Of a stretch of DNA of 26,669 nt, positions 9,646 through 19,520 are shown piece by piece. The notes under the pieces are model-generated. The model saw only the letters and a program-made list of their open reading frames with translations. It searched no databases and was not told where the DNA came from. The position numbers were made by a program, and so were the translations under genes. The DNA comes from Dinochytrium kinnereticum (lineage: Eukaryota > Chytridiomycota > Chytridiomycetes > Chytridiales > Chytridiaceae): positions 1-26,669 of the forward strand of contig JADGJT010000324.1 in the NCBI GenBank assembly GCA_027604005.1, read 5' to 3'. Numbering within the stretch: position 1 is the first letter of the stretch; every line of letters begins with the position of its first letter.

Positions 9646-10608
9646 ATGGAGTTCTGCACCCCAGGCGAAAGGCTCGGTCTCCTGGAGCAATACACACGTA
9701 AGGCTCTGCTTCATCCGCCTCATGGCGAGAGCTTATTATCTGCTCTTCATTATCTTTTCTGATGAACAATAGCATCAAGCGGTACTTTTGTGCTGTAAGT
9801 TTATCTCGATATTTTTTCAGATCTGGGATTGAGAAACGAAAAACGAACTTGCAGAGGCGACCATATCTACTCCTCAGTTGTTGGCATTCGTCAAGAAGAA
9901 GAGGATCCTACAAGAGATGCTGTGAGTTTACATTGTCAGAGAAATTAAGCTCTGCATGGCTGACAGGAGTCCACAAGAAACATCTTGCAGTGACGAGATC
10001 CAAAGTGCAAACGGCAGTCCCGGAAGTCGACAGCATAGTCACATGCCGGGTTCAACGAATCAACCCTCGCTTTGCCTCGTTGACCATTCTCGTTGTGGGT
10101 TCCTCGCCATGCCATGAAAACTTTCAAGGCATTATTCGAGTACAGGATGTGAGGTCGACCGAGAGAGATAAGATTCAAATATATAAGTGCTTCCGGCCCG
10201 GAGATATAGTAAGGGCGCAAGTTATTTCTTTGGGGGATGCTCGGGCTTATTATTTGTCAACGGCGAGGAATGATCTTGGCGTTATCTTTGCTCAGAGTGC
10301 AGCTGGTAAAGTGGAGTTCTTCTGTTTTTTTTTGTTTTTGCCTCTATTTTTGAGGTATCTCTTATCATTCTTCGGAGCAGGCCACACGATGATTCCTATC
10401 TCATGGGAGGAGATGATTTGCCCCAGGACAAAGGTATGGTACTCCCCGCTTTTGTAATTTTCTCTTTTCTTTTCGTTTCGATCTATTGCAGCCCCTGAAA
10501 ATGCGTTAATATTCTCTCTAATGTATCCATAACATCGACACGAATTGGTATGGATTACCCTATCAGGTGATTGAGCACCGCAAGTGCGCCAAGCCCACGT
10601 CGTCTTGA
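9646..10608 (+). CDS. CSL4: Exosome complex cap subunit CSL4
   Basis: Six exons (9646-9697, 9773-9794, 9855-9921, 9978-10305, 10381-10433, 10567-10608) join in phase to 187 residues, near the 195 of human EXOSC1. The N-terminal domain reads CTPGERLG then [17 protein letters not shown], the CSL4 signature. An S1 domain follows ([19 protein letters not shown] through [24 protein letters not shown]). The end has [12 protein letters not shown] and EHRKCAKP, the zinc-ribbon-like tail in which only the CP and RKCA pieces are recognisable. CSL4 is one of three S1/KH cap proteins of the RNA exosome in nucleus and cytoplasm. Exon 2 is only 22 nt. An alternative acceptor at the end of intron 5 would add residues, but direct joining of 10433 to 10567 gives the conserved tail. 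Confidence 0.9.
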
Positions 10609-10773
10609 AGGAGCATGCCCCACCCTTAAGAGCAGCCGCTGATGGTGCTGCCTACGTCTTCCGCACATTTGCATATTTATTTTGAATAGTATTAGCTGAA
10701 TATCCTTCAATCCCTCGCCCTTTTCTGCACTTTGCAGCCCTGTCCTTCTGGTCTGTTGCAGGCAGCGTGAGGT

Positions 10774-10812
10774 TGAGACGAGTCGTTTGTCTCACACGGA
10801 GGAGCTGTGTGA
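10774..10812 (+). promoter_or_regulatory. Two overlapping, mutually exclusive inverted repeats upstream of CLASP
   Basis: TGAGAC (10774-10779) pairs with GTCTCA (10789-10794), and TCACAC (10792-10797) pairs with GTGTGA (10807-10812). Each has a 9-nt loop. The two hairpins share bases 10792-10794, so they cannot both form fully. They lie 54 nt upstream of the CLASP ATG, probably in the leader or promoter. Six-base arms are short and chance remains possible. Confidence 0.4.
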
Positions 10813-10865
10813 AACAGTCGCTGAAAACGAATTGTCCGAGACCAAGTGACCGACGACCTACCGCT

Positions 10866-13800
10866 ATGCATCATTCGGTGAGCCCCTCCCCGCTGCAGAC
10901 CTTCATCCCTGGAAGAATTCACCATTCTTCATGACAGCGGCGTCCATCTAGCGTATTGCCGTCAACCACCCATCAACTAAATGCTTTATCATTCAGGGCG
11001 ACGATCTCAACAGTCTGGATGCTGAGATTCGTCATGTCGTCGCTGTGTACGAACAGAAGGAGACTGAGGAGAACTGGATGCAGCTGGAAGATGCCCTGAC
11101 GAAACTAAAGACGATTATCCGAAGTCATTCTTCATCTCAGTACTTTACCGCCACCTTAAAGCGATTCAAACAGCCGTTGTTCGTCTCGGTATACAAAACT
11201 AGTGCCAAACTCTTCATGATTTGCTCATTATTCTTCAGTTATCATCGGACAGAACAAGGCTAGCTAGGACTGGCCTCAGTCTTGTGGATGTTCTTGCGGA
11301 GGAGCTTGGCGAGAGGCTGGATGGCAATCTGGACATCATCGTCCCACCAGTTTTGAGGCTCTGCGCAAGAGCAAACAAAGTCTTTGTCAACAGCGCCTCA
11401 TCCACCCTGAAAGTCTTGATTGAGAATGCTAGATTAGCTTCCATCCTTCCCTACCTCCATGACTCGCTCAGTAGCCCTGCCAAAACTCTACGAATTGCAG
11501 CCGCAGACGGGTTTGCCCATTGTTTAGATGTTGCGAATCCCTTCCGACTCGCTTCATACTTGGAGGTTATTGAGGCTTTTATTAGAGTATCGGCAGAGGA
11601 TTCGACTTCGGAGGTCCGAGAGTGCGCTAGGAAGATATTCGAGAGATATAAGGATAATTTCCCTCACCGCCTCGAAAAGTGAGTCCTCTGCTAAGGAATT
11701 GGTTTTAACTTTTTCTCAGGTTCACGACAGAGCTGTCGAGCATGGCCGTCAAAAACCTGAAAATCACACGGGGCGACACCACAAAGCGAGTCTCTGTGAA
11801 GCAAAAGGTTTTGGCGATGCGGGAAGTCCCTGCAAAGGCGCCTATTGAGGAAAAGTTCGACGTTGTTCACTTAAGCAATCATGACCACCATGATGTTTCA
11901 GATCTAAAAATACGCGGGGTTCAACAGAGTCAACAACAGCAGCAGCATCAACAGATCCAGCAGCAGCAAGCTGCCGCCGGTGGTATGGCTGGCCTTGGTC
12001 GCAGGCTCCTAGATAGACCAACACGGGTTCATAGTAAGTGGTGAATGCTTTTTTTTCCACACCTTTGTCTTAGTGACGGTTTGTCTTTATTTCTGCAAAG
12101 GTGACAATAACCCATCATCGCTAAACCCCACCTCGGCGACCGGAAGGGATACTGGATGGGGTGCTCAGAGAGTTTTGAGGGAGGAGGCTTCCAGAGCCGT
12201 GTCGCATCTTGAAGTTGTTGACAGGAGTTTGCCGATAAAGAGCAAAGCATTACGAGTTCCATCTGCATCAACCCACACCGATATTGCTCCTTCATCACGC
12301 CCGACCTCCCCTCCTGTACGAACAAAAGCAATGCCTGAAGCTGTCCCCCTTAGAACCATTGAAAGAAAAGATAAGGATGTAGCAACTGTAAAGAGACGGA
12401 CAAAGCCTGCAGAAGAACGACCGCTTTCCATTTCTAATCGCAGCTCTGAGACGGCATTTGAAACTCACTCACATGTTGAGCTACCTCATGACTTCAGTGA
12501 TGTGACGACGAAATTGCGAAATGCGGACTGGTCTGTCCGGTTCCATGCTATCGACTCTTTAAAGGTTTACTGTGACCCGAAGCTTTATGATAGAGACGGC
12601 GGCGGGCATTCTGCTGAACTTAGAGGAAAGCTATTAAAGATTGTGGATCTCTATGTCACCGGGCTTGGAGACAACCACAGCAAGGTTGCCTCTACTTCTG
12701 CGAGTGGCCTGAAAACCTTTATGCTATCACTCCCACCCATGCAGGAGCTTTTAAATAGCTGCCTCCCAAGATTAGTTGGAGCTCTTAATCAGAAGCAGAG
12801 GGTGAATTTCACATGGAAGTCCCTATTCAATGACATGAAGGAGCAGTTTGGTGTAGATCCTGTATATAACGCTCTCCTTCAGGGTTTACAGTCCGTTGAC
12901 TTTGCGAAGAATGCTAAAATTCGTGGAGGGTGCTGTCAGCTCTTGGCAGAATTTACAGTTGACGACTGGCAGGTTGTTAGCAAGGGTGCGTGCAAATCTT
13001 CCAATTGTTCATTCGCTAATTTAGTTGTAGGCGTCAGACATATGCCACATAGGCTTTTGACGGTCCATGCTGAAGTGGACGCTTCTGCCCGTGCCTCAAT
13101 CAAATCTGTCCTCTCAAATATCCACATCGCGTCCCCTGAACTTCTTGGCACACTATGGGCAACCCTGAAGGCTGCCGACCGACGCATCTTAAACTCTGTC
13201 TTTGGAGGATCTGGAATTGATCGATTTGTCCTAGATTCATCCAAGAGGCCTTCGCTAGCGAGAACTGCTCAGGATGTCCGATCTCCTTCCCCAACCTCCA
13301 CCACTGTCAACAGCCCCGCAATGTCTCCGCGATCTTCTATATCTCGTGTGAGGAGAGCGCCTTCGACGAAAACATCCTCGCCGTATGAAATGGTCTCGGG
13401 CTTAATGGCCTCTGGAACTAGTATGGCTTCTAATGAGGCCCTTGAGAGGGGAAGTGTTAGGTTATCTTTGTATGGAGCTACATCGCCCCATGAGGATTCG
13501 GCTCATCTTCCACGATCGGGGAGCAGAGGCTCTTCAAGTGCAGTGAGAGATCCCGGAACGAGCGCTTCCAACATGGCTTCAACTAAGCTTTCTGCAGCCT
13601 ACGAGGATAGCGATACTGATTGGGCGACTGATAACGAGGTGATGCGAAGCCCCACTGGAAGTGATAACGAGTTTACACTTGGCACAGATAATGACGGTAG
13701 GCTTTCTCTTTTTTTCTCGCTGATTGAAACTGATTTGAATTTTAGACTTTCGGCAGGGAAAGGGGCCTTTCTCATCGACACCCGCTTCTACTGATGCTAA

Positions 13801-14957
13801 AAGGAGCGCTTTCTTTCTGGAAAAGCCGACTAGCCTGAAAGATCGTTTTGGGCAAGAGCTAGATGAGAACTCTGACACCCTGAAACGGGTGGAGGAATTC
13901 CTTTCCCTCGTTGAGAACCCTCGCACATCCTTCCTCTCCCTCCATGAACAAAGCGTTCCTCCCTCTGCTGAGGCTATCACCGTTATGCATGAAAGCATTC
14001 CCAAGGCTGACATCACCTTCGCCGAGGAATCTTCCAGAAGGCAGTCGGGGTATAGTACCCCGACACATAGTTCTGCTCTCGATCAGCCGGACGCTTGCTC
14101 AACTGGGTTAACAGTCCGTGGAAGGGCGATATCGCAGCCTCTGGATGAGAATGAACGATTGAATCGTACGCTCAGCCTGCTAATTGCCAGAGAGGTAATG
14201 ATCAAGATATGAGACCAGTGTTAATCATGATCATTGCACTTTTTTAGAATCCTCAGTCGATCAAGGAGTCCCTAAAAGAGTTGCGTAAAATGATTGAGCT
14301 GGGCACTGGCGTCACAATCGAAGCGTTGCCGTCCTATTTACCAAAGATTCTCACTTCGAACTGGGAAACAATTGTTAGTATATCGCCATTTTTTGTTTCA
14401 TTATTTTCGGTTTCTTACCAAGACTTTTAGACATCCGTTGATGATGATCAATTGGAGATTGACTACGAACTTGACACCCTTTTAGACTGCATTGAAAACC
14501 ACGCTCCTACAGACTTACTTCTCTCGGCTTTTGCTCATCTAGACGACACAGTTGTCTTCGAGTCCCGCCCCACCTTTGAACTGCTTGAGAAACTTATGAA
14601 GCGGCTTCGTCCTGATGAGAACCCTCAGCTTCACCCGCTTGTGACATGCGTCGCAAAGGTATATTTATTCACATGATCTCTATCATTTTAATCATTTGCG
14701 TAATGTTTCTCCGAACCCTGTCTTCAAATGTCTTATCTCTATCTCCTCTTTCTCCTTTTCCTCCTATCCCTGGCCAGGGCCTCGACTCAGCGAACACTGC
14801 CGCCAGGAAGTCTGCTTTTGACTGTGCCGTGCACTTGCTCAGAATCCGGCCAAGCCTCGAGGATGAACTCTTCAGAGAGATGGAGGGGTTGAAAGGAAAG
14901 TCGAGGGTCGCTATTCTGCGGGGAATGATTCAGCAGAAGCTCAAGCAGCAGGCTTGA
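10866..14957 (+). CDS. CLASP-family TOG-domain microtubule regulator
   Basis: Ten exons (10866-10877, 10997-11188, 11239-11678, 11720-12033, 12101-12985, 13031-13696, 13746-14194, 14248-14373, 14431-14658, 14778-14957) join in phase to 1163 residues. Residues about 20-240 form a CLASP_N-type TOG domain (ETEENWMQLEDAL, then EVRECARKIFERY). A basic linker with a Gln-rich run (SQQQQQHQQIQQQQ) and Ser/Pro-rich stretch follows. A second TOG-like HEAT array begins near residue 447 (DFSDVTTKLRNADWSVRFHA). A long Ser-rich region spans about 680-950, and a C-terminal helical domain occupies about 975-1163 (ARKSAFDCAVHLL). CLASPs bind tubulin and microtubule plus ends, promote rescue and stabilise spindle and interphase microtubules. 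The start is chosen because the 12-nt first exon (MHHS) splices in phase to GDDLNSLDAEIRHVV. It may splice to a different upstream exon, so the first four residues are less sure. Confidence 0.9.
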
Positions 14958-15132
14958 AGGGATTATAGGGTTTTGTTTATTCTTATATATACTAGGCTTG
15001 GGGTATCCTTTTATGTCATTCTTAGCGTGCCCAAGTGGTATCTTTCTCTTCTCTATTTCTCCTGCCTGTTGCAACCGCTTGATTCTGTTGTCCATTTTCG
15101 GTGCATTTTTTTTTTTCTTCCCTTTCTTCATT

Positions 15133-17243
15133 TCACACGCAAACGTTGTCGATGGTTAAGCCGTTAGGGGGGTATGGTCGGTAGATGTGGAGGATGTGTA
15201 CCAGGGCATTGTAATATAGTAGCGTGATTTGGAAGTTTGAAAGGTTTGGGTCTACTTTTGAAATCTTTTTCGTTAGACCCATCCCCAGGAGTGGCTGGGT
15301 GAAGCGCGTGTGTGGGATCATGCCTTCGAGATGCTGTTTTCGTTATTTCAAAGGTGACAAAAACGATTTAAGAGTTGCGGTTGCCGGAAATGGGACGGAG
15401 GAGAATCAAGGTGCTTACCATCTTGTAACGTAATTGGGTGGTATCTGACTGCGATCTGACGAATAGATCAGCTTTGCAATCGAACATAATACATGGTACC
15501 CACCGGACAACTCTTACAAGTGCTATTCTTCCTGCCTGCGTCCCAACAAGGAGAAGGCTGAACTCCTTAACGAACTCGACCATGCAAAGCCCTTGTTAGT
15601 AATGGAAAAGACAACCACAGTAAGTTAGAGGTCAAACCAAAAGAAGGTCACGAAAACAAAAGCAGATATCTTACGATCGAAATGCCAGGAGTGTGGGTCA
15701 AGATCACTCCTCCGAATCAAATCCGTTATTGAATCATAATACTCCCCCGTTTCCGGATCCACTAGATGGATGTCCCGCTTAGTCGTGTACATCAATATGT
15801 TATCTTCAAATTCGATCCGTTCTTGTGGAGACTGGTCGGCTTTTTCTACTATTCTTTTTAGCTAATCAAATGCGGGTTTTCAATATAATCCACCTTGAAA
15901 AACTTTCATGGTTTCCTCGTCCTCGTCTTCGTCGTCATCCGTCCAAAGAGAGGATTCGTCAGCTTCCATTGACAGTAGATCCTCCTCAACGGCATTTTCA
16001 TTCGCGCTTACGTAATCATCCGTCTCATGGTCGCCGAAAAACGGAATAGTAATAGATGACTCCATGATATACTGCCTATCGTCCTGATCATGACCATCCG
16101 ATTCATAATCAGACACATCGTCATCCATGTCAGAGTCTTCATCGTCAACATTCTCGTCCATATCGGAGTCGTAGTCAAAATCGTCTTCGTCTTCGCCAAA
16201 AGCTTCCATCCAATTGAAGTCCGAACTCGGAGGTGGGGTGGTGGAGGTTATGAGGGGGGGCACGTGGTCTAGTTTGGAGTCCTGGCCAAGGGAGGTGATA
16301 AGGTATTTAGTTGGGAGGAATTTAATTGCCCAGTTCCTATTTTTAAAAAAAATGTAAGATTGAAGCGGGAAACTATCTGAAGGCAATAGCACCATTTTAG
16401 TTCCTTGCCGTAAATTATTCGAAGGGTTTTTCCTGTCGCGACTTCCCATACTCGACAAGTTCCATCTTTAAACGTACAGAAAAAACCATGGAAATGAGCA
16501 CCTCACACCTAAAATATGATTCAAACGTAGCAGGACCCACCAATACTGCACGAGGCCAAAAACCTTCCATTCTCATGAAAATCAATTGAAGGCACATTAT
16601 GCAAGTGTCCCGAAAGCTCCTTTCTATCCACTCTTGAAATAAGCTCCCGATCTTCCAAAGAATGTTCCACCCCTTGGTGCGATACGTCAAAAAGAGTTAT
16701 TTGATGAGAGTTAGCTGAAACTGCAAGAAGTCGTGAAGGAGCATGTGTGGCAATTCCCCAAGTAGATATGTTGTTTTTGAAGGAGAGAGGTTGGCGGTCA
16801 AAGTTTTCAGTGAACCAGACCATGACGAGGCCCTCATCGTCAACTGATACGAGTACCTCGTCGTTGCCGAGATGGCAAATTCGGATGGCGTTTATGGGGA
16901 TGCGCTGAAAACCAGATAGAGAATGAGTACCGTCGTTTTTTTGTTTTTGTTTTTTAATAAAAGATGCATACTTCAGGCGGGGGCTCCTGTCGAGGAACGA
17001 TGAGTTTCCGGAATGTTTTATAAGTTCTGGAATTATCATCCATCTTGTAACAGCATACTGCATCACAGACCGCCACAAAAAATATGGAGGGGCTGATGTT
17101 GCTGCATGCTACAAGATTCATTCTCCATGGACGGCTTTTTCAGTCGTTTTAGCATAATAAATGGCATGTCGCTGACAATACCATTCGTTTAAACCCTGGA
17201 CGGGTCGATCTGTTGCTAATGGGACCACTCGCAGTGTTGGCAT
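15133..17243 (-). CDS. CRT10-like WD40 protein
   Basis: Nine exons join in phase to 534 residues (high to low: 17243-17182, 17134-16972, 16904-16541, 16465-16393, 16336-15894, 15848-15675, 15591-15504, 15455-15419, 15333-15133). The N-terminus reads LRVVPLATDRPVQGLNE then RMNLVACS. WD40-type blades follow: DEVLVSVDDEGLVMVWF, STWGIATH…LLAVSANSHQITLFD, and LASCSIDGTCRVWEVATGK. An acidic Asp/Glu-rich insertion of about 75 residues (about 16200 to 15910) interrupts the propeller, before DNILMYTTKRDIHLVD and VEFVKEFSLLLVGTQAGRIALV. The order matches the fungal CRT10 family, which in budding yeast is linked to ribonucleotide reductase gene expression. That role may not hold here. Convergent with CLASP (175 nt apart). 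Confidence 0.85.
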
Positions 17244-17498
17244 TATTTCTTCGAAATTGTCGAAATCCGGATTTTAACAACTCAGTTTGGTGCTAAAAGG
17301 GAATGAAACATAAAAAAAGACACAGATAGGGAAAGAAGGACGACGGCACGCCTGTGCCCGTTTCTAGGAAAAACATGAAAAATTCTAACTTGTATGTATA
17401 TGTGAAGTAAGCAAGTGGAGTCTACAGAGGGCCCAAAACTCTTCCAAAAACCACCTTATAATCAAAGCCACGGTGGTCAATACAACTTCAAAACACAC
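17244..17498. other. Intergenic spacer between tandem minus-strand genes
   Basis: These 255 nt separate the CRT10-like start codon from the stop of the LRR gene upstream of it on the same strand. I see no coding sequence or repeat. It should carry the CRT10-like promoter and the LRR gene's 3' end. Confidence 0.5.
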
Positions 17499-19401
17499 TC
17501 ACTCAAAGAAAGTAATTTCAGGCTTTTCAGCTTTCAGCTCCTCCAACTTTGCGCGAGTCTCTTTTGTGAATTTGAGGCTTCTCAAGTGAATTTTTCGTAA
17601 ACAGTTGGAGGACAGTATAGCCTTAAAGAATGCTGGGGCGCCTTGATCTCCAAAAGGGTTCTCGGAGACATCTAGGTCTTTTATGCTATCTGTAATTATA
17701 TGTATATATAATTAGCAATAGAAAAGGCTGTGAATAGAGCAATGAACCAAAAATATAGGACATAGGAAAAGGAGGGCCTACAATTTTGTTCGAGGCCTTT
17801 TGCGATGGTGATGAGTGCCGCATCTGTTATACGCGTTCGGCTTTTGAGTTTTAGAAGATATTCTTATCGCAATAGCACTGAGTAGCCTGTTCTACCTCAA
17901 GTCTAGACTAACAATAGCGTTCGTTTTCAGGAGATATGCGCCAACAGCCTGACCATTTTCTCCTAGGCCGTTATTCTGTAAATTGAGAGTGGATAAAACT
18001 GGGTTGTCCTATTATGTAAATACATACAGGAAAGAAAATCAGATATAAAATTCATGGACACTACTTGGGGTAAAAACCTCAAACCTTGATATGCATGAGA
18101 AATCCGCCAATTCCTCGTGAGCGTATGTGGTTCCATGCTATATGAAAATGCAACAAAACGGTAAAGATAAACCATTGGCCTTTTAGCACAGTAGACTCAC
18201 CCAAGTTCAATTCCTTTAGTGAATCATTTCCGGCAAGGCCTGCCCCTAGCGCGATTGCTCCCATGTCTCCAATAGTGTTGTGACTAACATCTAGAACTAT
18301 AGACATCATCAATACACAATAAAACGTGCAACTATTTTTCAGAAAGAGCTTTTTTTACGACTTCAAGGGACAATGTGAATTATATGCTAACCTTGTAGGG
18401 TAGAGTTCTGTCGAAGACCTTCAGCCAAGTGGACGGCCTCCTTGTCACCAAGAGTATTTCCTGTATCGCATATAAATCATATGGTACAATACGTGCAGTC
18501 AATTGAAAAAGTTTATAGTTAGCCCCCTTTCTTATGCTTCACATTATGGGGAACCAGAACGCACCACTCAAGCAAAGATTCCTAAGCGTCGAGTTATACC
18601 CCAACATCTCGGCGATATCCGCGCCTCCAAGCAAGCCCAGCTTATTATCTGAAAGATCCAGCGTCACAAGAGTCCTGTTGATCTGAAGACTCCTCCCCAG
18701 ATACGCTCCACCACTTTCAATCCAGTTGCTTGAGAGGTCGAGTTTTGTGATGGTTGAATTCGACTACGTGGGAAAATGACAGTTTGTTATTGAACGTATT
18801 CGTAATCAGAACCACCTACTTCTAACACTACAGCGATTGCCTGAGCTCCTTTAGGCCCAAGTCCACGATGTCGGATGCTGACCTCTGCTGAATTCATGAG
18901 GCTCAAAAAGTCTGATGCTGGCACAATTCCCAGGACCTTGCATGCTGTGGAGTAGATGTCTAGTTGTTCTTTCTTTTTAAGTACGCCTGAAGTTTGATAG
19001 TTGAAGAAGGTCAAGACTGGAAAGGCCACCATCTCGATTTAAACAACAAGGGCAGTATCAGAACCTTCGACCTCCAAATCTGTTTCCGCATAATCTCCCT
19101 CGTTCCCAAGCTCCAGGTCATCCTCATCATCCTCTTCATCAATCTTTGTTCCCATCGCCTCAGGCTGAACAGGCTCAAAGCTCGTATCAGTGACCATGAG
19201 CAGATTGCCATGCTGCTGTCTCAGGGTCCTCCCATCCCCCGCATCATGCAGACCTAACCCATCCTCCAGAGACTTCGTGGACTTCGCACCCTTTGCGCCG
19301 TTCTGCGCACTGCTCTGAGCAGCGTTTTGCCCAGATGCGGTGGTCTTTTTGGAGTTGGCAGGTTTCTTTGGGACAAAGAGGTTGTCAGCTTTCGAGGCCA
19401 T
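17499..19401 (-). CDS. LRRC74-like leucine-rich repeat protein
   Basis: Nine exons join in phase to 427 residues (high to low: 19401-19065, 18986-18820, 18763-18565, 18460-18392, 18296-18201, 18137-18085, 18008-17896, 17840-17782, 17689-17499). The first ~110 residues are disordered, with an Ala/Gln/Lys-rich part and then an acidic stretch (DEEDDEDDLELGNEGDY). Next comes the family signature ACKVLGIVPASDFL plus HRGLGPKGAQAIA. About eight ribonuclease-inhibitor-type repeats follow (ITKLDLSSNWIESGGAYLG, LVTLDLSDNKLG, VLDVSHNTIGDMGAIALG and others). This order matches metazoan LRRC74A/B proteins, whose function is poorly known. An in-frame TAA at 19041-19039 lies inside intron 1 as I read it, so the acidic N-terminal part and the LRR part form one gene. 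A two-gene reading is possible but leaves the LRR part without a good start. Confidence 0.8.
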
Positions 19402-19520
19402 CCTCGCTGTGTATTCCCTCAAATATCTCTCGTGCAACCAGCCTTTGAATTTCTCAAGAACTGGGATTTAACAATAATAACATCCAAGCTAATAACACTT
19501 CGTTGATGTTTTCATCAATC

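Noticed and set aside
11926..11985. Gln-codon run in CLASP considered as an unstable trinucleotide repeat
   Set aside because: CAG and CAA codons are mixed and interrupted by His and Ile, so it is a normal low-complexity linker.
19039..19437. Separate small acidic protein gene ending at TAA 19039
   Set aside because: Splicing from 19065 to 18986 is in phase and joins the acidic region to the LRRC74 signature, so I treat the TAA as intronic.
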